A DNA stretch of 64,000 nt from Geomicrobium sediminis (GCF_016908595.1 NZ_JAFBEC010000006.1:1-64000); one strand, 5' to 3'. Counted from the first letter of the stretch, positions 1 through 8,884 are shown. Notes: generated from the sequence alone by a model not told the origin. Numbers and translations: made by a program.

Positions 1-49
1 ATACTTTTCACCAAAAAAATCGTCATTGGAACCAATTCAAAGACCATAA

Positions 50-84
50 GAGAAAGCCTTGGTTCACAGAACCAAGGCTTTCTC
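50..84. terminator. Strong hairpin, probable terminator
   Basis: A perfect 15-bp stem (gagaaagccttggtt pairing with aaccaaggctttctc) closes a 5-nt loop. There is no long T-run on either side, so it may be the end of a transcript entering from the left edge or an RNA 3'-end stabiliser for the minus-strand dioxygenase message. Confidence 0.55.
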
Positions 85-94
85 GACAATCTGA

Positions 95-128
95 GGAAGC
101 GAAGTATCGTTACTTCGCTTCCTTTTTT
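95..128 (+). terminator. Intrinsic terminator
   Basis: A perfect 12-bp stem (ggaagcgaagta / tacttcgcttcc) with a TCGT loop is followed directly by six T residues on the plus strand. It would stop transcripts that enter from the left edge, just before the stop codon of the convergent dioxygenase gene. Confidence 0.8.
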
Positions 129-129
129 A

Positions 130-1077
130 TTACGTTCTAAGCGGCTTTAATTTAGCTTCGATTTCTTTTCTGTCCGGCTCTAAAAATGAAGGAAGAGAGA
201 GCTTCTTTCCTAAAGACGCTAAGTCTTCATCAATATCAAACCCTGGACCATCCGTTGCTAGTTCATAGAGGATCCCGTTCGGTTCTCTGAAATACAGCGA
301 TCTAAAGTAGTAGCGGTCGACGAATCCAGACGTTTGAAATCCTTCATTTTCGAGTCGCTCTACCCACTGTTTTAATTCTTCTTCAGTTTCTACCCGAAAA
401 GCGATATGGTGAACACTTCCCCGTCCTTCTCGAGATTTCGCAGTGTCTTTTTGTTGTTCCACATGTACTTGGCCATTTAACCCGGAGTCGCTCATTTCAA
501 AGACATGGACAGACGTGTTGTTTTTTTCATAAGAGCGGACTTGTGTTAAACCTAAAACATTCGTTAATACTTGACTTGTCGCTTCTAAATATTGAACGAC
601 TAACGTTACAGGTCCTAAACCTAGAATAGCTTGTTCCTGTGGAATGTCATCGGTCTGATTAGTAACGTCTAATGTTGCGTGAACATCTGGAGTAAGAACC
701 ATCCGGTGACCTTCAGGATCTTCGAATGGCAGTGACGGTATGCCATTTATCTCTTGAATGTTTTCATGATTCACTTGAAATCGTGTAAAGCGGTCTTTCC
801 AAAATGTGAGTGATTCTATAGAAGGTACGAGTAATGAAATGGAAGACACACGGTTCGTGCCGTCTCGTTTTGCAGCAAGGTTAGGAATTTCAAAGAATGT
901 GAGCTCTGTACCTGGTGATCCTTGTTGATCAGCATAAAACAGGTGATAGTTCGATGTGTTTTCTTGATTTACTGTTTTTTTAACAAGATTCATACCGAGG
1001 ATGTTTCTGTAAAACGCGAGATTCTTCTCAGCATTGGCGGACAGTGAAGAGATGTGGTGCAACCCTTTTAATCTCAT
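130..1077 (-). CDS. Ring-cleaving dioxygenase, MhqO/MhqE-like (VOC)
   Basis: A 315-aa cytosolic protein made of two vicinal-oxygen-chelate modules, about residues 1-130 and 150-290. Visible markers are LKGLHHIS at the N-terminus, FEDPEGHRM at the end of module 1, GSVHHIAFRV opening module 2 and the metal-ligand segment EPNGILYELATDGPG. The family (MhqA/E/O of Bacillus) is linked to detoxification of hydroquinones and catechols and is normally repressed by the MarR-type MhqR. The gene faces away from an MhqD-like hydrolase across a long perfect inverted repeat, which supports quinone or electrophile-stress control. No mhqR gene lies in the window. The family call is firm; the true substrate is unknown. 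Confidence 0.88.
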   Translation of the reverse strand: MRLKGLHHISSLSANAEKNLAFYRNILGMNLVKKTVNQENTSNYHLFYADQQGSPGTELTFFEIPNLAAKRDGTNRVSSISLLVPSIESLTFWKDRFTRFQVNHENIQEINGIPSLPFEDPEGHRMVLTPDVHATLDVTNQTDDIPQEQAILGLGPVTLVVQYLEATSQVLTNVLGLTQVRSYEKNNTSVHVFEMSDSGLNGQVHVEQQKDTAKSREGRGSVHHIAFRVETEEELKQWVERLENEGFQTSGFVDRYYFRSLYFREPNGILYELATDGPGFDIDEDLASLGKKLSLPSFLEPDRKEIEAKLKPLRT

Positions 1078-1098
1078 GAAGCTTCCTCCTTCGTCTAC

Positions 1099-1142
1099 AT
1101 TGACTTACTATCAGTTTACAGTTAAACTGATAGTAAGTCAAT
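1099..1142. promoter_or_regulatory. 20-bp perfect inverted repeat in divergent promoter
   Basis: Arms attgacttactatcagttta (1099-1118) and its exact reverse complement (1123-1142) flank a 4-nt spacer, cagt. The repeat fills the gap between the dioxygenase gene and the MhqD-like hydrolase and ends about 25 nt before the hydrolase start. Its place and symmetry fit an operator for a dimeric MarR/TetR-type repressor acting on both genes. It does not resemble the MhqR box of B. subtilis as I remember it, so the regulator is an inference. Confidence 0.75.
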
Positions 1143-1166
1143 ATTATGAAAGAGAGGGATACAACA

Positions 1167-1766
1167 ATGAAATCGTTCTATCATCATAGCCAAACGAGTC
1201 AAGATGTCTTCATCGTTTTACACGGTAGCGGAGGAAGAGAAACAGACTTACTACATGTCATTGGTGAAATCGATGATTCCCTTTCTGTGTTAGGAATTCG
1301 CGGTGATGTATCGAACAATAACAAAGGCTTTCGGTACTTTAACAGACCGGTAGACGGACGGTTTGATTATGCAGAGATCCAAGAGAATACAGACAGAATC
1401 GCTTCCTTTATTAAAGAACAAGTAGGAACGGGTCGACCCATTCACCTCGTTGGATATTCTAATGGAGCAAATCTAGCGATTAATTTATTGCTCTCACATC
1501 GCGGCTTGTTTGATTCTGCGATTATACTTCATCCGAGTCACTTATTTTCACATGTTGAAGCGAAGTCACTCGATAATATTCCTGTATTCATTACATCTGG
1601 AGCAAGGGATGTGATCACAACGCCAGGGGATGTAATGGCTGTGAAGAAGCAATTAAGTGATAACGGTGCGCAAGTGACGGTGAAACTGACTGATTACGGG
1701 CACGAATTAACAGATGAAGAGATAAAACAGGCGACAAGTTGGTGGAACACTGAGGTGAAAGCGTAA
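1167..1766 (+). CDS. MhqD-like alpha/beta hydrolase (carboxylesterase)
   Basis: A roughly 199-aa cytosolic alpha/beta hydrolase of the phospholipase/carboxylesterase family. The nucleophile elbow is GYSNGA, the acid is the Asp in TSGARD and the base is the His in YGHELTDEE; HGSGGRETDL near the N-terminus forms the oxyanion region. I start it at the ATG at 1167 because gagaggg lies just upstream at good spacing; an in-frame ATG at 1146 has no ribosome site and abuts the inverted repeat. MhqD of Bacillus belongs to the same quinone-responsive regulon as MhqO-type dioxygenases, and the divergent layout here supports that role. The natural ester substrate is not known. Confidence 0.85.
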   Translation: MKSFYHHSQTSQDVFIVLHGSGGRETDLLHVIGEIDDSLSVLGIRGDVSNNNKGFRYFNRPVDGRFDYAEIQENTDRIASFIKEQVGTGRPIHLVGYSNGANLAINLLLSHRGLFDSAIILHPSHLFSHVEAKSLDNIPVFITSGARDVITTPGDVMAVKKQLSDNGAQVTVKLTDYGHELTDEEIKQATSWWNTEVKA

Positions 1767-1879
1767 TGCTCGTAGCACTGGACGCGGCAATTGTGCAGCT
1801 TATACGAGTTGTGGGCGAACTGTGCTATGATTTAACCAATCTAGTAGAAGCGTAACTTATAATCATTTAGGAGGTTGTT

Positions 1880-2443
1880 ATGGCGGATAGAAATCTTAAG
1901 ATTGCAATGATTTGTGGAAGTCTACGAAAGCAATCATACAATCGGAAGTTAATGGAAGTCATGATTGAAAAGAAACCGAACCATTGGCAAATGAAAGAGA
2001 TCGAAATTGATACGATTCCTTTTTTTAATCAAGATGTTGAAGCAGAAGGGGATCCAGAAAGTGTACAACAGTTGAAAGAAGCGATTGATGAAGCGGATGG
2101 TGTAATTGTCGTTTCACCAGAGTACAATTCTGGCAGTCCAGCTGTTCTGAAAAACGCTTTAGATTGGGCATCACGCCCTGCCAAAGGCACAGTCCTAAAA
2201 CACAAACCATTTGCGTTAGCAGGTGCAAGTCCAGGAGGGGCAGGAACAGTGCAATCCCAAGGGCAAACGCGTCAAACGTTACTCACGCTAGACGCCTATA
2301 TTATGCCAGGTCCAAAAATTATGGTCGGCTCTGTTCATAATAAACTAAGTGAAGATCAGTCTGAAATTGCGGATGAAGCCACAATTAAACGTGTCGAAAA
2401 GTTCCTCGGTGCCTTTGAGGAATGGATGTTGCATTTTAAATAA
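1880..2443 (+). CDS. NAD(P)H-dependent FMN reductase (quinone/azo type)
   Basis: A 187-aa flavodoxin-like NADPH-dependent FMN reductase. The phosphate-binding loop is GSLRKQSYNRKL, the flavin and partner-strand motif is VSPEYNSGSPAVLKNALDW, and the ASPGGAGT loop follows. Relatives (YieF/ChrR, YhdA) reduce quinones, azo dyes or chromate by two-electron transfer. A gaggttgtt ribosome site precedes the ATG. It lies 113 nt after the MhqD-like gene on the same strand, so quinone detoxification is a sensible shared theme, although co-transcription is not proven. The acetyltransferase gene downstream follows after 25 nt. Confidence 0.88.
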   Translation: MADRNLKIAMICGSLRKQSYNRKLMEVMIEKKPNHWQMKEIEIDTIPFFNQDVEAEGDPESVQQLKEAIDEADGVIVVSPEYNSGSPAVLKNALDWASRPAKGTVLKHKPFALAGASPGGAGTVQSQGQTRQTLLTLDAYIMPGPKIMVGSVHNKLSEDQSEIADEATIKRVEKFLGAFEEWMLHFK

Positions 2444-2468
2444 ACGTACATGTGAGGTGAAGGATAAT

Positions 2469-2744
2469 ATGATTAGTAAGGATGAGAAACAACATGTATA
2501 TCAAGATCAGCACGGAGAAGAAATGGGTAAAATCACGTTTAAGCCAATCGGTTCTAAGAAAATCATCATTGATCACACGATCGTAAAGGAAGCACATCGA
2601 GGAAAAGGGATCGCTGAAGAGTTGGTGCATTCGGTTGTTGAAAGAATGAGAAGCGAGGGGAAGGTCATTCTTCCTTTATGTCCATTTGCGAAAGCGGAGT
2701 TCGAGCGCAATCCATCGTATCAAGACATCCAAGTAGAGAAATAA
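2469..2744 (+). CDS. Small GNAT acetyltransferase, YjdJ type
   Basis: A 91-aa protein of the compact GCN5-related class (YjdJ, PF14542-like). The acetyl-CoA pyrophosphate loop is visible as EAHRGKGIAEELV, and the family's C-terminal LPLCPFAKAEFERNPSYQDI is intact. The ATG at 2469 follows gtgaggtgaagg; an in-frame extension upstream overlaps the reductase gene and has no ribosome site. It sits 25 nt behind the FMN reductase and ahead of a strong terminator, so the two probably form one message. The family's substrate is not established; small amines or protein N-termini are possibilities. Confidence 0.85.
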   Translation: MISKDEKQHVYQDQHGEEMGKITFKPIGSKKIIIDHTIVKEAHRGKGIAEELVHSVVERMRSEGKVILPLCPFAKAEFERNPSYQDIQVEK

Positions 2745-2753
2745 TATGAGGAC

Positions 2754-2788
2754 TAAGCCATAGCAAATCGCTATGGCTTAATTTTTTT
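2754..2788 (+). terminator. Intrinsic terminator
   Basis: taagccatagc / gctatggctta forms an 11-bp stem around a 5-nt loop, followed by a run of seven T residues. It ends the reductase-acetyltransferase message. Confidence 0.88.
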
Positions 2789-2912
2789 ATATGAGGATAA
2801 CGCTTATAGCCCCTTTTTATCACTAGAAGTAAAAGGTAGACGTATTAGACTAGAGACGTTGATTTTTAAACTTTTAAAAGTAGATCATTCGTATTCTTTA
2901 AAAGTTATTCTA

Positions 2913-2940
2913 TTGACATGTTGATCACGACTTGTAAAAT
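2913..2940 (+). promoter_or_regulatory. Candidate sigma-A promoter
   Basis: TTGACA at 2913-2918 and TAAAAT at 2935-2940 are separated by 16 nt, in the gap before the gamma-glutamyltransferase-like gene. The -35 is perfect and the -10 differs at one position. Confidence 0.55.
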
Positions 2941-3013
2941 GACAGCAAGTTAAATGACAAAGTCTAAGCAATTCGATGTTGATAGAATCTGTAGCGATGA
3001 TGAGGTGGATGGA

Positions 3014-4693
3014 TTGCAACTAAAAATGAAGAGAATCAAGGTCAACTACCACGTTCTCTTTATTCAAGCGTCAATGGTGGTGTTTTTACTTGGCGGTTGT
3101 GCATCAAGTGGAGAGGAGGAGAACGAAATCGAACTTTCTAAGAAGCCAAATGCAGAAGATGAAGGTGCTACTGAGCGTTCTGTAGATGAGGCTGAACGCC
3201 TAACTTCACATGGTGTGAGTGCTGGTCACCCAGATGCTGTAGAAGCTGGAATGAAGGTGCTTGAAAGTGGCGGGAATGCAGTAGATGCTGCCATCGCCGC
3301 AGCGTATGCGATTTCGGTCGTTGAGCCCTTTGCTTCTGGAATTGGTGGTGGCGGAGTGACGCTCGTGCAAGAGCAAGGAGAAGACGCTGAAGCCTACGAT
3401 TATCGTGAAGTGGTACCAGAAGACGGCATTCCCTCATCCAATAGTGGTGTCCCAGGTTTTGTTGCTGGCATGATGACGATGCACGATGACTATGGAAGAT
3501 CAGATTGGCAAGAGGTGCTTAATCCAGCCATTGAATTAGCTGAACATGCGACAGTTTCAGAAACGTTCGCTGAGCAACTTCAGTCCGCTCAAGGTCGATT
3601 GCCAGTTGAACGATTAGAGCACTTTTACCCTGGTGGCACCCCCCTTTCTGCGGGAGACGACATCGAACAATCAGAACTAGCGGATACGTTACGTCTCATC
3701 CGCGATCGTGGGGGAGAATCGTTTTACGAGGCAGAAATTGCTGAAGGTCTTGTATCTGAAATCGAAGGCTTAAACATGAACTCACTTTCAGACTATCGTG
3801 TTGGACGTCATCAACCGGTCACTGGAGAGTTTGCTGGATATGACGTGATTGGTGCTCCATTACCTCTTCCTGGCGCAAGCGTCATCCAAATGTTGCAAAT
3901 CATTGAAGAACGAGGGACTCTCAATGAGAGTCGCAATAGCACAGATTTTATTCATGACATTGCGATGTCTTGGAGAATTGCACACCACACGATTCAAACA
4001 GAATTTGATGATCCTTCTTTCGTTGATGTTCCAATTGATCACCTTACAAACGCAGAACAAAACAAAGCATTGGCAGAAAAGATCTCTTCTGACCGTTTGT
4101 TGTCTGGAGATGAGCTGGTTGCTCATGACTCAGACCCGAATACGACTCATATTACCGTGATAGATGATGAAGGCACCGTCGTATCAATGACAAATACATT
4201 GACTGATTTTTTTGGCTCAGGAGACTATACCCAGGGCTTCTTTCTTAACAATCAGATGTCGAGGTTTAGCATAGGTAGTGAGGGGAATAATGAACCGGAA
4301 CCAGGGAAGCGTTCCATTACGTGGTCTTCTCCGCTTATTTTAGCTGATGAAAAAGGTCCGGTGATGGGGATCGGTAGCCCCGGGGGAGAGCGAATTCCTA
4401 TTATGCTTACGCAAGTGATTGCTGATTGGGTTGGTGGAGAAGCCGATCTAGAACAAGCAGTAGAAACGGAACGTTTTCATTTGACTGAAGATGAGCTAAT
4501 TATGGAAGGAGACGTTGACTCCAACCAACGTGAAGCACTTCTTCAAAAAGGTTATCAAGATGTTCGTGAACCTCCGACACCGCTATATTTTGGATCGATC
4601 CAAGCATTAGCCATCGACCGAGAAACTGGTGAATTAGAAGGAGCAACCGACCATAGACGTGAAGGTGCTTGGCGTAAGGAGACGACAGAGTAG
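3014..4693 (+). CDS. Gamma-glutamyltransferase-family lipoprotein
   Basis: An Ntn-hydrolase of the GGT/CapD family, predicted to be lipid-anchored outside the cell (lipobox LLGGC after a hydrophobic segment). The large-subunit start GMKVLESGGNAVDAAIAAAY, the Arg loop YDYREVVPE, the autoprocessing Thr in DPNTTHITVID and the oxyanion GSPGGERIP are all present. The segment between the Arg loop and VPGFVAGM is clearly shorter than in standard GGT. Such enzymes cleave or transfer gamma-glutamyl bonds in glutathione or poly-gamma-glutamate. I prefer the TTG at 3014, just after gaggtgg; the ATG at 3026 also works, whereas an upstream ATG at 2954 lacks a ribosome site. No capBCA genes are nearby, so CapD function is only one option. 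Confidence 0.85.
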   Translation: MQLKMKRIKVNYHVLFIQASMVVFLLGGCASSGEEENEIELSKKPNAEDEGATERSVDEAERLTSHGVSAGHPDAVEAGMKVLESGGNAVDAAIAAAYAISVVEPFASGIGGGGVTLVQEQGEDAEAYDYREVVPEDGIPSSNSGVPGFVAGMMTMHDDYGRSDWQEVLNPAIELAEHATVSETFAEQLQSAQGRLPVERLEHFYPGGTPLSAGDDIEQSELADTLRLIRDRGGESFYEAEIAEGLVSEIEGLNMNSLSDYRVGRHQPVTGEFAGYDVIGAPLPLPGASVIQMLQIIEERGTLNESRNSTDFIHDIAMSWRIAHHTIQTEFDDPSFVDVPIDHLTNAEQNKALAEKISSDRLLSGDELVAHDSDPNTTHITVIDDEGTVVSMTNTLTDFFGSGDYTQGFFLNNQMSRFSIGSEGNNEPEPGKRSITWSSPLILADEKGPVMGIGSPGGERIPIMLTQVIADWVGGEADLEQAVETERFHLTEDELIMEGDVDSNQREALLQKGYQDVREPPTPLYFGSIQALAIDRETGELEGATDHRREGAWRKETTE

Positions 4694-4769
4694 GTATAAG
4701 TAGTTTTGTTTTCGAGTACATCGATCGTTTGCTTGACTCTTTCCAAGCTTAATGACTGAAGAGGTTTCT

Positions 4770-5888
4770 ATGACAAAGAGTAATGATATCAATAAACATC
4801 AAAGAATTGCGATATTAGACCAAATGCGTGGAGTTGCATTACTCGCCATTTTTTTAGCCAATATACCTGGTCTTGCTGAGATCAACAAGGAACATCCATC
4901 GGCACTTAATGAAGGATTAAATGATGTTCTATCCATCATTTTGACGGATAGCGCAAGGCCATTATTTGCATTTATGTTCGGGATGAGTGTAATGCTCATC
5001 TATAACCGATTAAAAGAAAAGGGTATGAATCCCTATCCTATTTTGTTAAGAAGGTTTTTCTTGTTAGCGATTGTCGGTGCTGTACACGGTTATGCAATTT
5101 GGGCAGGGGACATTTTATTAATGTATGCAATGGCAGGATTTGTTCTGCTGTTATTTACAACGTTGCCTGCAAGAGGCTTGTTGTTCGCTGCGTTAATCCT
5201 CTGGTTAGGGTATACAGTTGGAGTTGAAGTCATTAGCTACTTCTTCTCTGGTGAGCTTTCCCTTGAAGAAGGTTTGAAAAGCGTTCTTGTTAGTTCTGAA
5301 GAACCGTTTAAAGGGACGGAATATCTCATTATAGAGTTTGCTTCGATGGTCGAGCATTTAGGTTACTTCCTTTTTGGGATGTTTGCCTTTTATAAGGGAA
5401 TATTCACCGCTATCTCAAATCGTAGAAAACAAATGTGGGTACTCACTTTCCTCAGTCTAGCGATCGGTTTAGCTGGAAAGACGGTGCTTTATTATAATGA
5501 ATCAATTCAAGTGTTAAATGGATTTTTCCCATTCGTTGTGACGATTGGTATGATCTTGTTCATTGTTTTGTGGGGGACGAGTGAGACAGCAATGTCGAAA
5601 GCACTTATTCCTTTCAATTCAATTGGGAAGATGGCGTTTACGAACTATCTCTTGCAATCGCTCGTGTTCGTTTGCTTATTCCGGGGAAGCGGAAGAACGT
5701 TTTTTGAAGACGTAGGAATCTGGACAGAACCGAGTTACATTTTTGCGCTTAGTATTGGTATCCTTCTATTCATTAGCCAGATGCTATTTAGTTACTTGTG
5801 GCTCAAACCGTTTCGCTACGGACCATTTGAGTGGTTGTGGAGAATGGGTACGTACTGGTCATTTGTTTCGATTAAGAAGAAAAAGTGA
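4770..5888 (+). CDS. DUF418 family multi-pass membrane protein (YeiB type)
   Basis: A roughly 372-aa protein with about 8-10 hydrophobic segments. The family signature RIAILDQMRGVALLAIFLAN opens it; ARPLFAFMFGMS, the RRFFLLAIVGAVHGY block with WAGDILLMYA, and the C-terminal FRYGPFEWLWRMGTY follow. DUF418 proteins (YeiB, YxaH) are widespread but their function is unsettled; transport or membrane modification has been proposed. The ATG at 4770 follows gaagaggt; an ATG at 4752 has no ribosome site. A ruined paralogue lies at 39850-40621. A bidirectional terminator separates it from the convergent binding-protein gene. Confidence 0.85.
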   Translation: MTKSNDINKHQRIAILDQMRGVALLAIFLANIPGLAEINKEHPSALNEGLNDVLSIILTDSARPLFAFMFGMSVMLIYNRLKEKGMNPYPILLRRFFLLAIVGAVHGYAIWAGDILLMYAMAGFVLLLFTTLPARGLLFAALILWLGYTVGVEVISYFFSGELSLEEGLKSVLVSSEEPFKGTEYLIIEFASMVEHLGYFLFGMFAFYKGIFTAISNRRKQMWVLTFLSLAIGLAGKTVLYYNESIQVLNGFFPFVVTIGMILFIVLWGTSETAMSKALIPFNSIGKMAFTNYLLQSLVFVCLFRGSGRTFFEDVGIWTEPSYIFALSIGILLFISQMLFSYLWLKPFRYGPFEWLWRMGTYWSFVSIKKKK

Positions 5889-5936
5889 TGTAATGAAAAA
5901 TTAACCGTGACTTTCTATCGTGAGTGGTAGTTCATG

Positions 5937-5975
5937 AAAAAGGCACTTCTGCATAACTCGCAGAAGTGCCTTTTT
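5937..5975. terminator. Bidirectional intrinsic terminator
   Basis: aggcacttctgc / gcagaagtgcct forms a 12-bp stem with a 7-nt loop, with A-run on the left and T-run on the right. It serves both the DUF418 gene and the convergent binding-protein gene. Confidence 0.9.
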
Positions 5976-6004
5976 GGTCTATTCACTTTCACTCTCTAAA
6001 GCGA

Positions 6005-6020
6005 TGGGGGACTGTCCCCA
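6005..6020. repeat. GGGGAC-GTCCCC short palindromic repeat, copy 1
   Basis: tgggggactgtcccca lies directly against the stop codon of the binding-protein gene. Near-identical units occur at 36856-36871 and 36896-36911, so this is a dispersed intergenic repeat rather than a gene-specific operator. Confidence 0.6.
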
Positions 6021-6021
6021 G

Positions 6022-7593
6022 TTAGTTTTCGATGATGGAGGCGTTTCTAAAGGAATGGTGCTCGCTTACGAATTGTTCAAATCCTTCGATGTGGTCACCT
6101 ACACCTAGAATATAGTACGGGTGAACGTAATCGATTCGTGGAACTTCTTCAGCGAGGATCGCTTGTACTTCTTGGTACATGCTTTCACGTACAGCGTCGT
6201 CACTTTCTTTACGTGCATCAATTAACAATTCATCCACTTCATCATTGCTGTACCACATACGGTTACCCGCTGCACCGATGTTATCAGAGTGGAACTGGCG
6301 GTAAATGGCGTCATTAGGATCCCCTAAGTTGTTCGACCATCCGAGTAAGAAGAGATCGTGGTTACCTTCTGTCGTCTCGGTAATAAGCGTCGTCCATTCT
6401 AGTTGTTGAATTTCAAGATTAATGCCGATTTCAGCCACTTGATCTTGAACATGCTGGGCGACTTGAACTGCCACCGAATCACTTTCTTCTAACCAGATCG
6501 ACGTTGTAAATCCATCTTCAAGCCCTGCTTCGGCAAGAAGTTCTCTGGCTCGTTCAATGTCGTATTCAGGAAAGTCAGAATCAGGATTATAACCGAAGAT
6601 ATAATCGCTAATTGGGCCGGTTGCTTTTGAGCCATACTCACCATAGAAGCCGGTGACGAGTGTATCACGGTCAATCGCATGGGCGAATGCTTGGCGTACT
6701 CGTTCGTCATCCAACGGCTCAACATCCAAGTTAAAGCCAATATAGTTGGAACGCATGCTTTCAACAGCTACTAGATTAGCACCGTCCATCGCGTCAATTT
6801 GTCCAGTGTTAACAGGCTCGATGTCGTCAATAATGTCTACTTCACCTGTGTCGAGCATTGCAATACGTGTCGATTGTTCAGGAACGATTAAATACGTTAA
6901 CGCATCAAAATCTACAGCATCTCCCCAATAGTCTTCATTCTTCTCAAAGTTAATGCTTTCTCCTTGAGTCCAAGAGTCGAATACAAATGGGCCGGTACCG
7001 ACAGGATCAAGGTCTAAGTTGTGGTCTCCGTTTTCAGCGTCTTCTATTGCTTTCGGGCTAATGATGGCTCCGCCAAAGTGTGATAAGTTGTTCGGTAGTG
7101 ATTGAAAAGGTTCCTCAGTAATAAAGTGCACCGTATAATCATCGATGACTTCGACTTCGTCAATTACATTGAATTGAGCGAACATCGGAGAGGCAATTTC
7201 AGGATCGAGAACTCGGTCGAAATTGGTTTTAACCGCTTCAGCGTTGAATGGCTCATCGTCATGGAACGAAATACCTTCTTTGAGTTTGAACTCCCACGTC
7301 AAATCATCTAATTGTTCATAACTTTCAGCGAGTAAAGGTTGTAACTCCATATTCTCATCAGGTGCGACAAGTGTTTCAAAAACATGGAACTTAATTGAAC
7401 CAGACATTCGCTCACTCGCCCCTTGTGGGTTTAAGTCAGGAATATCTGCCGTGATTGCCATCGTGATCGTCTCGTCTGACGAATCGCTAGTTGTTGAAGG
7501 ATCGGTCGCATTTGTGCTGTCCCCTGGATCAGATGAGCATGCTGCAAGTGCAATTGCAGAAAAGATAGGTAAAAAGATCATCTGCTTTTTCAT
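6022..7593 (-). CDS. Peptide/nickel-type ABC solute-binding lipoprotein (SBP_bac_5)
   Basis: A 523-aa substrate-binding protein of the DppA/OppA family with a lipoprotein signal (LAAC followed by SSDPGDS). The family's LTWEFKLKEGISFHDDEPF, DPVGTGPFVF, and VRQAFAHAIDRD motifs are present in order. It is translated 15 nt behind the M24 hydrolase gene and so is probably in the same operon, under the divergent LysR gene. No permease or ATPase genes lie nearby, so it must borrow a transporter encoded elsewhere. Its neighbour suggests the cargo is a peptide or amidino compound cleaved after uptake; that is inference. Confidence 0.88.
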   Translation of the reverse strand: MKKQMIFLPIFSAIALAACSSDPGDSTNATDPSTTSDSSDETITMAITADIPDLNPQGASERMSGSIKFHVFETLVAPDENMELQPLLAESYEQLDDLTWEFKLKEGISFHDDEPFNAEAVKTNFDRVLDPEIASPMFAQFNVIDEVEVIDDYTVHFITEEPFQSLPNNLSHFGGAIISPKAIEDAENGDHNLDLDPVGTGPFVFDSWTQGESINFEKNEDYWGDAVDFDALTYLIVPEQSTRIAMLDTGEVDIIDDIEPVNTGQIDAMDGANLVAVESMRSNYIGFNLDVEPLDDERVRQAFAHAIDRDTLVTGFYGEYGSKATGPISDYIFGYNPDSDFPEYDIERARELLAEAGLEDGFTTSIWLEESDSVAVQVAQHVQDQVAEIGINLEIQQLEWTTLITETTEGNHDLFLLGWSNNLGDPNDAIYRQFHSDNIGAAGNRMWYSNDEVDELLIDARKESDDAVRESMYQEVQAILAEEVPRIDYVHPYYILGVGDHIEGFEQFVSEHHSFRNASIIEN

Positions 7594-7608
7594 GTTGTTT
7601 TGTCCCCT

Positions 7609-8790
7609 TTATGTAATGATTAATGATTCAAGATCTCGTGGGTAATAGGTTAGTTGTTCCATTCCGTCTTTGGTCACGACAATCGTATCGGAATGACGAA
7701 ACCCACCAAGTCCTTCTACGAATAGACCCGGTTCAACGGAAAAAACCATTCCAGCTTCAAGCGTCGTATCGTCTCCTAAGTCGAAGAACGGAGCTTCGTG
7801 CGTATGAACAAGTCCAAGTGCATGACCCGTATGATGAAGCGTTAAATGATGTACGCCTTCTTCTTTGAAATAAGCTTGCACAGCAGCATCCACAGAAGAA
7901 GCTTTTGCACCAGGCTTAATATGTTCAAATGCAATGTCTTGGGCGGTCTTTATGTGATGAAAATACTTCTCTTGTTCTTTACTTACTTCTTCGATAAACA
8001 TCGTTCGCTCTAGTTCGCTAATATAGCCGTACACGTGAGCAGCTGCTTGAGAAACGACATTATATCCTGTTTCAAGTCGTAAGTTTTGCGTTTGTGAGTG
8101 TGGAAATGCAGAGTGTGGTCCAATCTGTCCTCGGTAAAAGGCATGAGCAGGTGATCCGTTAGGGATGTAATCTGGGCCGAGTGTCTCAACCATGGCGATG
8201 GTTGCTTCAGATGTTGCCTTCGTTTCAATCTCAATCTCTGAACGACCTACCTTTGAATAGTTAACGAGAAGCTCATGTGCATAGTTGGCCCAACGTACAG
8301 ACGTTTTAATAAGTGCCAGTTCGTTTTCAGACTTTACCATTCTCATCGATTCAATGAGTCCGTAGATCGACGTATACTGATTAACGAGAATATCACTTAG
8401 CTTCGGTCCCCGATAACCTTTTGGAGAGGAATACCCGTCTCCATCGATTCCAACATGAATGTTAGCCATGCCAATCGAGGTTAAATAGTCTTTTAAAATA
8501 TTCATTGGATGCTGGATTCCTGGATACTCAGGATAATCGTGAAGATGGTCAACATGCGCATAAGCTTCGGCATGTCCCTTCTCCATAAGTGGTACGAAGA
8601 GGTGACTCTCTCCTTGAGGATCAAAAATGAGTGCAATTGGTCGTTCTGATGGCCTGAAATGAAACGCTGTTAAATAAAATATATCAATCGATGCGTATAC
8701 AATGGCACCATCTATTCCTTCTTTTCTGAATTTTTCTTTGAAGGATTGTTGACGTGCCAAGATCTCTGTCTTTGGTATTTGTAAAACCAT
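7609..8790 (-). CDS. M24 family hydrolase, creatinase-like (metal ligands altered)
   Basis: A roughly 393-aa two-domain creatinase/Xaa-Pro-peptidase (pita-bread) protein. The C-terminal half keeps the His motif HTGHALGLVHTHEAPFF and the Glu of FSVEPGL. The usual metal-binding Asp pair is replaced (Gln in VVSQAAAHVYGY and Glu in ISELERT) and the final Glu of the RxED motif reads RHSD. Creatinase lacks the metals too and has the LERT segment, so a metal-free amidinohydrolase or ectoine-hydrolase-like reaction is more likely than aminopeptidase activity. I start it at 8790 because agaggag precedes that ATG. It heads a two-gene operon with the binding protein and is divergent from a LysR gene. 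Confidence 0.8.
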   Translation of the reverse strand: MVLQIPKTEILARQQSFKEKFRKEGIDGAIVYASIDIFYLTAFHFRPSERPIALIFDPQGESHLFVPLMEKGHAEAYAHVDHLHDYPEYPGIQHPMNILKDYLTSIGMANIHVGIDGDGYSSPKGYRGPKLSDILVNQYTSIYGLIESMRMVKSENELALIKTSVRWANYAHELLVNYSKVGRSEIEIETKATSEATIAMVETLGPDYIPNGSPAHAFYRGQIGPHSAFPHSQTQNLRLETGYNVVSQAAAHVYGYISELERTMFIEEVSKEQEKYFHHIKTAQDIAFEHIKPGAKASSVDAAVQAYFKEEGVHHLTLHHTGHALGLVHTHEAPFFDLGDDTTLEAGMVFSVEPGLFVEGLGGFRHSDTIVVTKDGMEQLTYYPRDLESLIIT

Positions 8791-8884
8791 GTGATCTCCT
8801 CTGATTAAAAATTTTAGCAATTCAGTGTTTAATCTATCCTAACAAACCTTGTACAAAATAATGATACTCTTTACTATGAGGTTG

